A stretch of DNA of 64,000 nt, taken from assembly GCA_011050085.1 (NCBI GenBank), contig DRGL01000077.1, positions 1 through 64,000 on the forward strand. Direction: 5' to 3'. This document shows positions 9,069 to 18,199 of the stretch, piece after piece. The notes under the pieces were generated by a model. It searched no databases, was not told the DNA's origin, and was given only the letters and a program-made list of their open reading frames with translations. Positions within the stretch are counted from its first letter, which is position 1. Each line of letters opens with the position of its first letter. The translations under genes were made by a program, and so were the position numbers. This DNA is from Pricia antarctica (GTDB taxonomy: Bacteria > Bacteroidota > Bacteroidia > Flavobacteriales > Flavobacteriaceae).

Positions 9069-10466
9069 ATGAAAAAGACTCCTTGCCGCATTCACATTTC
9101 GAAGGTTTTGAGTGTAAGCTTATTTATTTTCCTACTCTTATCTGCATCTGTTTTCTCACAAGAGGAAGTTGTTTCTGATGAAGCTGCTACCCAAGTTGCA
9201 AACACGGATCAGGCTGCCAACGTTGCAGAGGTAGCGGCTGCCGATATAGAAGGTGACCCAGTTGCCGGAAAGCAGATTTTCAACCAGAACTGTGCGGCCT
9301 GCCACGCTTTGAATCGCAAAATGACCGGTCCGGCACTCGCAAACGTTCAGACCCGATTGCAAGACGAGCAAGGTCTTGGAAAGGAATGGCTTTACAAGTG
9401 GATCAAAAATAGTCCTGGCTTTATAGCATCGGGTGATGCCTATGCCAATCAAATCTACAATGAGTTCAACCAAGCGGCAATGACCGCTTTCCCGACACTT
9501 ACCAATGAGGATATCGATAATGTTTTGGCATATACCGCCGCACCTCCAAAAGCTCCCGCGCAGGCAGCGGATGCAGCTGTAGCTGCCGGTGGTTCAGGTG
9601 GCTCTGGATCTGGCATCTCCAACGAGTTAATTCTAGGGGCACTGGTATTGGTATTCGGTCTTCTAGTCGTGATGCTTTTTTTGGTGAACAATACTTTGAA
9701 AAGGATTGCAGCGGCCAATGGTATCGTTGTTGAAAGGGAGAAAGCGGAAAAAAGAATGCCAATTTGGAAAGCATTCGCCAACAACCAGTTTTTGGTGTTG
9801 GTATCGGTTGTTTTATTATTATTGGGCGGTGCCTATTTCGCTTACGGTTGGATGATGCAGATAGGTGTTGACCAAGGATATGCTCCTATACAACCTATAC
9901 ATTATTCCCACCGAATCCATGCTGGCGAGAACAAAATAGAATGTAAGTATTGTCATTCATCTGCCCGTGTTTCAAAACATTCAGGAATTCCTTCATTGAA
10001 TGTCTGTATGAATTGTCATAAATCCATTTATCAAGTATCCGAAGAAACCTTGACAGAAGGCAAACAGGAATACGGGGTTGACTACAATAAGGAAATCAAA
10101 AAACTATACGCTGCGGTAGGCTGGGACGAACAGAATCAAAAATATACTGGCGAGAGCCAACCAGTGGAATGGATTAGAATTCACAATTTGCCCGATTTCG
10201 CTTATTTCAACCACTCACAGCATCATATTGTTGGTGGTATTCAGTGTCAGGAATGTCACGGCCCAGTCGAAGAAATGGAAATTATGTATCAATATTCCTC
10301 ATTGACTATGGGTTGGTGTATCAACTGTCACCGAGAGACCGAAGTCAAAGTCGAGGGCAACGCCTATTACGAGAAAATTCATGAAGAGCTCCAAAAAAAA
10401 TATGGGGTTGAATCTTTTACTGCGGCCCAAATGGGAGGTATAGAATGTGGCAAGTGCCACTATTAA
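9069..10466 (+). CDS. actA: Alternative Complex III subunit ActA, fused to an N-terminal cytochrome c domain
   Basis: ActA is the multiheme cytochrome c subunit of Alternative Complex III, which oxidises (mena)quinol and passes electrons on to cytochrome oxidase. In the 465 residues the order is: signal peptide (1-30), a mono-heme cytochrome c domain with CAACH at 75-79, a Gly/Ala linker, two membrane segments near 188-205 and 235-258, then a periplasmic domain with five more CXXCH sites (CKYCH, CMNCH, CQECH, CINCH, CGKCH), the last at the extreme C-terminus. Six heme sites in total. It opens the actABCDEF-coxBA operon. The front cytochrome domain makes it longer than the five-heme core. Confidence 0.93.
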   Translation: MKKTPCRIHISKVLSVSLFIFLLLSASVFSQEEVVSDEAATQVANTDQAANVAEVAAADIEGDPVAGKQIFNQNCAACHALNRKMTGPALANVQTRLQDEQGLGKEWLYKWIKNSPGFIASGDAYANQIYNEFNQAAMTAFPTLTNEDIDNVLAYTAAPPKAPAQAADAAVAAGGSGGSGSGISNELILGALVLVFGLLVVMLFLVNNTLKRIAAANGIVVEREKAEKRMPIWKAFANNQFLVLVSVVLLLLGGAYFAYGWMMQIGVDQGYAPIQPIHYSHRIHAGENKIECKYCHSSARVSKHSGIPSLNVCMNCHKSIYQVSEETLTEGKQEYGVDYNKEIKKLYAAVGWDEQNQKYTGESQPVEWIRIHNLPDFAYFNHSQHHIVGGIQCQECHGPVEEMEIMYQYSSLTMGWCINCHRETEVKVEGNAYYEKIHEELQKKYGVESFTAAQMGGIECGKCHY

Positions 10467-10544
10467 TCTAGTAATCCTGAGTGTCCATTAGTGTGAATTA
10501 GCGTCAAAAATCAGTCGCGAATCAGAAAATTGCAAATAGAATAT

Positions 10545-13500
10545 ATGGCATCCTATAAAAAATATTGGAAGAGCGAGGCGGAATTAAACCCGAACGATTC
10601 TATGGTCGAAGCCCTCAAACATAACGAATTCACGGAAGTTATTCCTGTGGATGACTTTTTAGGGGACAAGGACAATCTTTCGGACTCATCTACCAACCGA
10701 AGGGACTTCTTGAAGTATATCGGTTTTAGTACTGCTGCAGCAGCCATGGCCGCTTGCGAAGGTCCGGTAATAAAATCCATACCCTACGTCGTACAACCAG
10801 AGAATATAGTTCCCGGAGTAGCTAATTATTTTGCTACTACCATTGCCAATGGGTATGATTTCTCAAGCATCCTTATTAAAACTAGGGAAGGTCGACCCAT
10901 TAAAGTAGAAAATAACACGGAAGCTAAAGTGGGTTCAAGTGCTAATGCCCGTGTTCACGCCTCAGTACTATCCCTTTATGACAGTACACGTCTACAAGGC
11001 CCTTTAGCCAACGGTGAACCTATAGAATGGAGCGCTTTGGATGCTGCGGTTAAATCAAAACTAAGTAGTCTTGGAAACTCCGGACAACAGGTAGCCATCT
11101 TGACCCAAACCTATGCTAGTCCCTCTACCCAAAGGTTGATGGGGGATTTGAAGACTGCATATAGCAATGTAAATCATGTTACGTACGATGCCATTTCCGA
11201 AGATGCGGCACTGACCGCTTACGAGGGTAAATATGGAGAACGTGCTCTTGCGGATTATAATTTCGAAAATGCCGAACTGATCGTTTCCTTCGGGGCCGAT
11301 TTTCTTGGCGATTGGCAAGGTGGTGGCTATGATGCCGGATATGCCAAAGGAAGAATACCCAAAGAAGGGAAAATGTCACGACACATACAGCTCGAGGCAA
11401 ATATGTCGTTATCCGGTGCGAATGCCGATAAACGAATTCCTCTTACCCCTATGCTTCAAAAGGTAGCCTTGGCTCAGTTATATGCAAAACTGAACGGTAC
11501 AAGTGTAGGTGGGGAACTTGATGAAAACGTACAACGTTCCATCGACAATATAGCAAATCAGATACGTCAAAATCGAAGTGGCGCTGTTGTTGTAACCGGA
11601 CTCGATGACGTAAATGCACAAACTGTAGTGTTAGCCATCAACGAAATGTTGGCAAGCAAAGCTTTTGACCCGCAAGCCCCCCGTTATGTTAGACAGGGCA
11701 ATGTTACTGCGGTAAATACATTAATTACCGATATGAAAGCTGGCAAGATCGGTGCTTTGATTATGGATGGTGTCAACCCCATGTATACCTTACCGAATTC
11801 TGCCGACTTTAAAGAAGGTATCGAAAAAGTAGGCCTCTCGGTCGTTTTTTCTACCAATTGGAACGAAACTACTGAAGTAGCCCAATATACTGCGGCATCT
11901 AACCATTATTTGGAATCTTGGGGTGACGTACAGATTAAAAAGGGACATTTCAGCTTGATGCAGCCCACTATCCGTGAGCTGTTCGATACGCGTCAGTTTC
12001 AATCTGCCGTACTTAGCTGGTTGGGTAATAGTACCAGTTATTATGATTACATCAAGGAAACCTGGACATCGTCAATTTTAAAAGGAAACGATTGGAACAG
12101 GGCTTTGCACGATGGTGTATTTCCTTATTCTGAAGATACCGGAGCTTTAATGGTACCCATTCTTTCGACCATGACCGGTGAACTCAAACAGGAACTTAAT
12201 ATTCCGCAAGACGATGCTTTAGATTCTGGAGCCTCGGACCCTGAGAACACGACATCGGCAACAGCATCACAAGAGGACGATAAAGAAAATACAGCAGCGT
12301 CCGTAGCACCGGAAACTGTTTCCAGCGCTATTCCGATTGCCACCGCTGTTAATGGCTTGACCAACTCCACTAGTGGTGGGGATATGGAATTGATACTCTA
12401 TTCGAAAACGGGAATGGGTGATGGACAACAAGCGAACAACCCTTGGTTGCAAGAATTTCCAGATCCAATAACACGGGTTTCGTGGGACAACTACGTAACC
12501 ATTTCCAAAGCCGATGCCGAAAGGTTGGGCTTTGAGAATACTCACGTTGCCAATGGCGGATTAGATGGTAGTTATGCCAATATCACCGTTAATGGAACGA
12601 CCGTTAAAAACATACCGGTAATTATTCAGCCCGGTCAGGCGAACGGCTCTATGGGGCTATCCTTTGGTTATGGCAAAAAAGTCGGTATGAAAACCGAAAT
12701 GCAGACCGGGGTCAATGCCTATGTACTTTATGAGAATTTTAAAAGTACGCAGTCCGCCACTATTGAAAAAGCAGCAGGTAACCACGAATTTGCGTGTATA
12801 CAACTGCATAAAACTTTAATGGGGAGAAACGATATCATTAAGGAAACTACTTTGGAAATATTCAACACCAAAGACTCTGGGGAATGGAACCATCTTCCCG
12901 AAGTATCCCTTGATCATCAAGAGGTACCTGCCACCTCGGTAGACCTTTGGGATAGTTTCGACCGCTCTATTGGGCACCATTTCAATATGTCTATAGACTT
13001 GAACGCCTGTACAGGCTGCGGTGCCTGTGTTATCGCCTGTCACGCGGAGAACAATGTTCCCGTTGTAGGTAAGCAAGAGGTTCGTAAAAGTAGGGACATG
13101 CATTGGTTGCGTATCGATAGATACTATTCTTCGGAAGAAACTTTCGAGGGTGATATCACCAAAAAGGAAAATATGGACGGCCTGTTCGGTGATAACGGCT
13201 CTCTAAGCGGTTTTGGCGAACTGGAAGATCCTGCACGTAATCCGCAGGTTGTTTTTCAGCCTGTTATGTGTCAGCATTGTAATCACGCGCCATGCGAAAC
13301 GGTATGCCCTGTAGCCGCAACCTCTCACAGTCGTCAGGGTCAAAATCAGATGGCCTATAACCGATGTGTTGGAACTAGATATTGCGCAAACAACTGTCCG
13401 TATAAAGTGCGTCGTTTTAACTGGTTTCTGTATAATAATAATGAGGAGTTCGATTACCACATGAACAACGATTTGGGGAAAATGGTATTGAACCCAGATG

Positions 13501-13793
13501 TAAACGTACGCTCGCGCGGTGTCATCGAAAAATGTTCAATGTGCATTCAAAAAACGCAAAAGACTATTTTAGATGCGAAGAGGGATGGCCGTGTCATTGA
13601 AGATGGTGAATTCCAAACTGCTTGTTCTTTGGCCTGTGGACCCGGAGCTATTGTTTTTGGGGATGTAAATGATAAGGAGAGTAAAGTTTCCGAATTGGTC
13701 GAAAGCGACAGAATGTACCATATGTTGGAATATGTAGGTACAAAACCGAATGTTTTCTATCACGTAAAAGTTAGAAATACGACTGAAGCATAA
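10545..13793 (+). CDS. actB: Alternative Complex III iron-sulfur subunit ActB (molybdopterin oxidoreductase-like)
   Basis: This large periplasm-facing subunit of Alternative Complex III combines a molybdopterin-oxidoreductase-like part, which in this family lacks the cofactor, with a ferredoxin part. The start ATG at 10545 (MASYKKYWKSE) is preferred over a TTG at 10530. A Tat-type motif NRRDFLKYIG at 51-60 precedes a hydrophobic stretch and a Cys (AACEGP). The C-terminal third carries the cluster ligands: CTGCGACVIAC near 822, CQHCNHAPCETVCP, CVGTRYCANNCPYKVRR and CSMC near 998. A Ser/Thr/Ala/Glu-rich low-complexity loop lies at about 555-605. Length 1082 residues. It follows actA and precedes actC by 34 bases. 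Confidence 0.93.
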   Translation: MASYKKYWKSEAELNPNDSMVEALKHNEFTEVIPVDDFLGDKDNLSDSSTNRRDFLKYIGFSTAAAAMAACEGPVIKSIPYVVQPENIVPGVANYFATTIANGYDFSSILIKTREGRPIKVENNTEAKVGSSANARVHASVLSLYDSTRLQGPLANGEPIEWSALDAAVKSKLSSLGNSGQQVAILTQTYASPSTQRLMGDLKTAYSNVNHVTYDAISEDAALTAYEGKYGERALADYNFENAELIVSFGADFLGDWQGGGYDAGYAKGRIPKEGKMSRHIQLEANMSLSGANADKRIPLTPMLQKVALAQLYAKLNGTSVGGELDENVQRSIDNIANQIRQNRSGAVVVTGLDDVNAQTVVLAINEMLASKAFDPQAPRYVRQGNVTAVNTLITDMKAGKIGALIMDGVNPMYTLPNSADFKEGIEKVGLSVVFSTNWNETTEVAQYTAASNHYLESWGDVQIKKGHFSLMQPTIRELFDTRQFQSAVLSWLGNSTSYYDYIKETWTSSILKGNDWNRALHDGVFPYSEDTGALMVPILSTMTGELKQELNIPQDDALDSGASDPENTTSATASQEDDKENTAASVAPETVSSAIPIATAVNGLTNSTSGGDMELILYSKTGMGDGQQANNPWLQEFPDPITRVSWDNYVTISKADAERLGFENTHVANGGLDGSYANITVNGTTVKNIPVIIQPGQANGSMGLSFGYGKKVGMKTEMQTGVNAYVLYENFKSTQSATIEKAAGNHEFACIQLHKTLMGRNDIIKETTLEIFNTKDSGEWNHLPEVSLDHQEVPATSVDLWDSFDRSIGHHFNMSIDLNACTGCGACVIACHAENNVPVVGKQEVRKSRDMHWLRIDRYYSSEETFEGDITKKENMDGLFGDNGSLSGFGELEDPARNPQVVFQPVMCQHCNHAPCETVCPVAATSHSRQGQNQMAYNRCVGTRYCANNCPYKVRRFNWFLYNNNEEFDYHMNNDLGKMVLNPDVNVRSRGVIEKCSMCIQKTQKTILDAKRDGRVIEDGEFQTACSLACGPGAIVFGDVNDKESKVSELVESDRMYHMLEYVGTKPNVFYHVKVRNTTEA

Positions 13794-13827
13794 ACCGTAT
13801 TTAAGTAAACAACTATAACAGAATTTT

Positions 13828-15597
13828 ATGGCGTCGCATTACGAAGCACCTATTCGAAGGCCCTTGGTTATTGGGGATAAAGGCTACCACGATGTAAGCG
13901 TGGATATTGCCGCTCCAGTTGAGGGAAGGGCCAACAAACATTGGTGGATTGTGTTTTCCATTGCCTTATTAGCCTTTCTTTGGGGCGTGGGTTGTATCAT
14001 CTATACAGTTTCGACAGGTATTGGAACCTGGGGTCTCAATAAGACCGTAAACTGGGCATGGGATATTACCAACTTCGTATGGTGGGTAGGTATTGGTCAC
14101 GCAGGTACGCTGATTTCCGCGGTACTATTATTGTTCCGTCAAAAGTGGAGAATGGCTATCAACCGTTCTGCGGAGGCGATGACTATTTTTTCGGTAATTC
14201 AAGCCGGACTTTTCCCTATCATTCACATGGGCCGGCCATGGTTAGCCTATTGGGTATTACCGATTCCCAACCAGTTCGGTTCGTTATGGGTGAATTTCAA
14301 CTCTCCCCTACTCTGGGACGTATTTGCAATTTCGACCTATCTATCCGTATCCTTGGTTTTCTGGTGGACGGGATTGTTACCTGATTTTGCCATGATACGT
14401 GATCGTGCCGTATTGCCTTTTCAAAAGAAAATTTACGGTCTTTTAAGTTTTGGATGGTCGGGCCGTGCTAAGGATTGGCAACGATTTGAAGAGGTTTCCC
14501 TTGTTCTGGCTGGTTTAGCTACACCATTGGTATTATCTGTACATACCATTGTATCTTTTGACTTTGCTACTTCGGTCATTCCTGGATGGCACACCACAAT
14601 TTTTCCACCGTATTTCGTAGCAGGCGCTATTTTCTCGGGCTTTGCCATGGTGAATACGCTTTTGATTATCATGCGTAAAGTATGTCATCTTGAGGCCTAT
14701 ATTACCGTACAGCATATTGAATTAATGAATATCGTTATTATGATTACGGGTACCATCGTTGGATGTGCCTATATCACCGAGCTTTTCATGGCCTGGTATT
14801 CGGGAGTGGAATATGAACAATATGCCTTTTTGAACAGGGCTACGGGACCCTACTGGTGGGCTTATTGGAGTATGATGACCTGTAACGTTTTCTCCCCACA
14901 ATTTATGTGGTTCAAAAAATTACGGACTAGCATTATGTTCTCATTCTTTATTTCAATTGTTGTGAACATCGGTATGTGGTTCGAACGTTTCGTTATTATC
15001 GTAACCTCACTTCACCGTGATTACTTACCTTCTTCATGGACAATGTTTTCTCCGACTTTCGTTGATATCGGAATTTTCATAGGCACAATTGGATTCTTCT
15101 TCGTATTGTTTCTACTTTATGCAAGAACCTTCCCGGTAATTGCCCAAGCGGAAGTGAAATCAATTTTAAAAGCCTCGGGCAGTAAGTACAAGAAACTGAG
15201 GGATGCCGGTAAACCTTTATATACAATTGAAAAAATGAAGGTACCTGTATCTGGAAGAGAGCCGGAAAGAGAAATAATTACACAAGATGTGCTCATGGGC
15301 GAAGTAGTTCCGGCCAAGGGAAGTAAAGATGGAGTTTCCGACCTTTTAAGTAGTATTGGAACATTCGATCCGGCAACACAAAAACCGGATGATCTTAAAA
15401 AGATAAAAGGTATCGGGCCCCAAATGGAAGCTACCTTAAATGAAATAGGCATTTTCACGTTTGCCCAAGTAGGAAGAATGACATCAAGGGACTATGATTT
15501 GTTGGATTCGATTACCGAGTCTTTCCCTGGAAGGGCGCAACGTGATGATTGGGCCGGACAAGCACAGTTGTTGAGCAGTAAAAACAGAAATAAGTAG
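13828..15597 (+). CDS. actC: Alternative Complex III membrane subunit ActC (NrfD-like) with C-terminal helix-hairpin-helix domain
   Basis: ActC is the NrfD/polysulfide-reductase-like quinol-binding membrane subunit. The first 440 or so residues give about ten membrane helices with family features such as WWVGIGHAGTLISAVLLLFR and PIIHMGRPWLAYW. After the last helix comes a polar linker and, at about 521-585, a soluble domain containing LKKIKGIGPQMEATLNEIGI and FPGRAQRDDWAGQAQLL. That is the helix-hairpin-helix module otherwise known from the C-terminus of NuoE and from some L21 ribosomal proteins. At 589 residues it is longer than usual for ActC. The extra domain should lie on the cytoplasmic side and may serve assembly; this is inference. 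Confidence 0.92.
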   Translation: MASHYEAPIRRPLVIGDKGYHDVSVDIAAPVEGRANKHWWIVFSIALLAFLWGVGCIIYTVSTGIGTWGLNKTVNWAWDITNFVWWVGIGHAGTLISAVLLLFRQKWRMAINRSAEAMTIFSVIQAGLFPIIHMGRPWLAYWVLPIPNQFGSLWVNFNSPLLWDVFAISTYLSVSLVFWWTGLLPDFAMIRDRAVLPFQKKIYGLLSFGWSGRAKDWQRFEEVSLVLAGLATPLVLSVHTIVSFDFATSVIPGWHTTIFPPYFVAGAIFSGFAMVNTLLIIMRKVCHLEAYITVQHIELMNIVIMITGTIVGCAYITELFMAWYSGVEYEQYAFLNRATGPYWWAYWSMMTCNVFSPQFMWFKKLRTSIMFSFFISIVVNIGMWFERFVIIVTSLHRDYLPSSWTMFSPTFVDIGIFIGTIGFFFVLFLLYARTFPVIAQAEVKSILKASGSKYKKLRDAGKPLYTIEKMKVPVSGREPEREIITQDVLMGEVVPAKGSKDGVSDLLSSIGTFDPATQKPDDLKKIKGIGPQMEATLNEIGIFTFAQVGRMTSRDYDLLDSITESFPGRAQRDDWAGQAQLLSSKNRNK

Positions 15598-15631
15598 GCC
15601 GAAAAAGGTTTTAACTAATAGGAATAAAAAA

Positions 15632-16162
15632 ATGGCATCTAAAACGATTCATGCATTTTACGACGACGACGATGTCTTAATGCTTGCCGTAAAAAGGGTA
15701 AAAGCAGCCAAACATCACATCGAAGAGGTCTATTGTCCATTTCCGGTTCACGGATTGGATAAGGCTATGGGATTGGCTCCAACACGATTGGCTATTACAT
15801 CCTTCATTTACGGATGTGTAGGCTTAGCCGTTGCCACAATTATGATGAATTACATTATGATTGAAGACTGGCCGCAAGATATCGGCGGAAAACCAAGTTT
15901 TAGCTACATTGAAAACATGCCGGCCTTCGTACCGATTATGTTTGAGTTGACCGTTTTTTTTGCTGCACACCTTATGGTAATAACCTTTTATCTGAGAAGT
16001 AGGTTGTGGCCGTTTAAAGCGGCTGAAAATCCTGATCTGAGAACTACCGATGATCATTTTTTGATGGAAATTGACATCCACGGAGATGAAAATGAATTGA
16101 GGGATTTGTTGATCGATACAGGTGCTGTAGAAATTAATATTGTAGAAAAAGAAAGTCATTAA
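15632..16162 (+). CDS. actD: Alternative Complex III subunit ActD (DUF3341)
   Basis: A 176-residue membrane subunit of Alternative Complex III. It has a short N-terminal soluble domain (FYDDDDVLMLAVKRVKAAKH, EEVYCPFPVHGLDKAMGL) typical of DUF3341, then two membrane helices at about 50-72 and 95-117, and a cytoplasmic C-terminal domain. It has no heme or cluster ligands. The stop overlaps the actE start by one base (TAATG), which suggests translational coupling. Confidence 0.92.
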   Translation: MASKTIHAFYDDDDVLMLAVKRVKAAKHHIEEVYCPFPVHGLDKAMGLAPTRLAITSFIYGCVGLAVATIMMNYIMIEDWPQDIGGKPSFSYIENMPAFVPIMFELTVFFAAHLMVITFYLRSRLWPFKAAENPDLRTTDDHFLMEIDIHGDENELRDLLIDTGAVEINIVEKESH

Positions 16163-16728
16163 TGATGGATAATTTCAAAAAACTAGGATGGCTGATCGGG
16201 ATATTCGCCTTGCTTACTGCCTGCGCGGATAAGAACAGCCCCAATTATCAGTATATGCCCAATATGTACCAGCCAGTAGGATACGAAACCTATGAAGAGG
16301 TTGATTTTCTTCCTGAAGGAACAGAAGCCCAAAAGCCGGTTGAAAACACAATAATGCGCGGCTGGATGCCTTACGGTATCGAAAATACGCCCGAGGGGAA
16401 GGAACAGGCACGTTTGCTCAGCAGTCCGTTAGTTGCCAACGATTCTTTGACAATCGCGGAAAATGAAGCCAACGGTTCTCAGTTGTACACCATATATTGT
16501 GCCATTTGTCATGGTGACAAGGGAAATGGTCAAGGGTATCTTGTAGAAAGAGAGAAGATTTTAGGTGTACCAAGCTATGATGATGCCGCACGAAACATAA
16601 CTGTTGGCACTGCATTTCACACCATGGAGTACGGTTTGAACTCAATGGGTTCATATGCCTCCCAAATGAACACAAAAGAAATGTGGCAGGTTTCGCAGTA
16701 TGTCATGAAACTGAAAAGCGAGTTATAA
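16162..16728 (+). CDS. actE: Alternative Complex III mono-heme cytochrome c lipoprotein ActE
   Basis: This 188-residue periplasmic lipoprotein carries one c-type heme and is a likely electron-exit subunit of Alternative Complex III. It has a lipoprotein signal (LLTAC, modified Cys near 21), a conserved N-terminal segment (YMPNMYQPVGYETY), the heme site CAICH near residue 113 and a probable Met axial ligand in LNSMGSYASQM. A second ATG directly follows the first (MMDNFKK), so the start may be one codon later. It overlaps actD by one base and is followed by actF after 21 bases. Confidence 0.92.
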   Translation: MMDNFKKLGWLIGIFALLTACADKNSPNYQYMPNMYQPVGYETYEEVDFLPEGTEAQKPVENTIMRGWMPYGIENTPEGKEQARLLSSPLVANDSLTIAENEANGSQLYTIYCAICHGDKGNGQGYLVEREKILGVPSYDDAARNITVGTAFHTMEYGLNSMGSYASQMNTKEMWQVSQYVMKLKSEL

Positions 16729-16749
16729 AAATAATACATAGACAGAGAT

Positions 16750-18144
16750 ATGTACACGTTTACAAATAGATTAAAAATCGGTTCCTTCATTTTGATGGCG
16801 GTCGGTATTTTGGGTATTGCCATTGGCTTTATCTCAGCCCCCGGCACAGTCGAGGAGGCCAAAGCTATGGTAGCAAGTAATGATGTTGCGCACGGCGAAG
16901 AAGGTACTGAATCAATGTCTGAAGGCACGCCCGCTATGCCAGAAGATGGCACAACGTCGATGCGAGCTGAAGAAGATCATGGTGCACTGACCGAGCACGA
17001 TGGTAATGCTGCACAAGCACATGGTGGGGAGCACGATGCCTCACACGATGAACACCTGCTGCATCAGTTACAGAATAAGCCATGGGCGGCCCTGTATGTT
17101 GCTGCATTCTTTTTCTTCATGATTGCACTAGGGGTTTTGGCCTTTTATGCAATTCAACGTGCCGCACAGGCCGGTTGGTCACCTTTATTGTTTAGGGTTA
17201 TGGAAGGTATTACAGCTTATCTCGTACCCGGTGGGATAATCGTTTTTGTAATCCTACTTTTATCGGTGTTGCATATGAACCACCTTTTTGTTTGGATGGA
17301 TGCCGATGTTGTTGCCCACGATGAAATTATCCAAAACAAATCAGGCTATCTAGACCCTACTTTCTTTTTGATCCGGGCTGCCGTTTATTTAGGGGGATGG
17401 ATTGCCTATCGTGAGTATTCCAGAAAGCTTTCACTTGCGCAGGATGATTCTGATGACAATTCTAAATTTAAGTTGAATTTTAGGATTTCAGCAGCCTTCT
17501 TGGTATTCTATTTGATATCTGAGTCTATGATGTCTTGGGATTGGATTATGAGTGTCGACCCACATTGGTTCAGCACTTTGTTCGGATGGTATGTTTTTGC
17601 GAGTATGATGGTTTCTGCAGTGACAGTTATTGCCATGGTGGCCATATACTTGAAATCGAGAGGATATTTACCAGATGTTAACGATAGCCATATTCATGAT
17701 TTAGCAAAGTTCATGTTCGGTTTCAGTATTTTTTGGACGTATCTTTGGTTCTCACAGTTCATGTTGATTTGGTACTCGAATATTCCTGAAGAAGTGACCT
17801 ATTATGTAACTCGAATTGCGGATTATAGATTACCGTTCTTTGGTATGGTGGCCCTAAACTTTTTGTTTCCTGTGCTGCTATTGATGAACAGTGATTATAA
17901 AAGAATCAATTGGTTCGTACTAATGACAGGGATAGTTATTCTTGCGGGACATTATATGGATATATTCAATATGGTCATGCCGGCAACGGTAGGTGACCAG
18001 TGGTATATAGGCATACCAGAAATCGGAGCAATCCTTTTCTTTGCCGGAGCTTTTATTTTTTGGGTCTTTAAAGCACTTACCAGTGCACCGCTTCAACCCA
18101 AGCGGAATCCGTTCATTGAAGAGAGTAAACATTTCCATTATTAA
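16750..18144 (+). CDS. actF: Alternative Complex III membrane subunit ActF
   Basis: ActF is a polytopic membrane subunit structurally related to ActC and is thought to help quinol binding or proton movement in Alternative Complex III. The 464-residue protein has a first helix at about 10-30, then a long hydrophilic loop (about 38-105) rich in His, Glu and Asp (for example HGGEHDASHDEHLLHQL), then about nine helices. Conserved-looking segments include SWDWIMSVDPHWFSTLFGWY and FWTYLWFSQFMLIWYSNIPE. The His-rich insert is unusual and could bind metal. It is followed by coxB 55 bases later in the same direction. Confidence 0.92.
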   Translation: MYTFTNRLKIGSFILMAVGILGIAIGFISAPGTVEEAKAMVASNDVAHGEEGTESMSEGTPAMPEDGTTSMRAEEDHGALTEHDGNAAQAHGGEHDASHDEHLLHQLQNKPWAALYVAAFFFFMIALGVLAFYAIQRAAQAGWSPLLFRVMEGITAYLVPGGIIVFVILLLSVLHMNHLFVWMDADVVAHDEIIQNKSGYLDPTFFLIRAAVYLGGWIAYREYSRKLSLAQDDSDDNSKFKLNFRISAAFLVFYLISESMMSWDWIMSVDPHWFSTLFGWYVFASMMVSAVTVIAMVAIYLKSRGYLPDVNDSHIHDLAKFMFGFSIFWTYLWFSQFMLIWYSNIPEEVTYYVTRIADYRLPFFGMVALNFLFPVLLLMNSDYKRINWFVLMTGIVILAGHYMDIFNMVMPATVGDQWYIGIPEIGAILFFAGAFIFWVFKALTSAPLQPKRNPFIEESKHFHY

Positions 18145-18199
18145 GAACTTCGATTTATAAGTTCATTAGTAATTTTAACGTGTAATAGTAGAACATACG

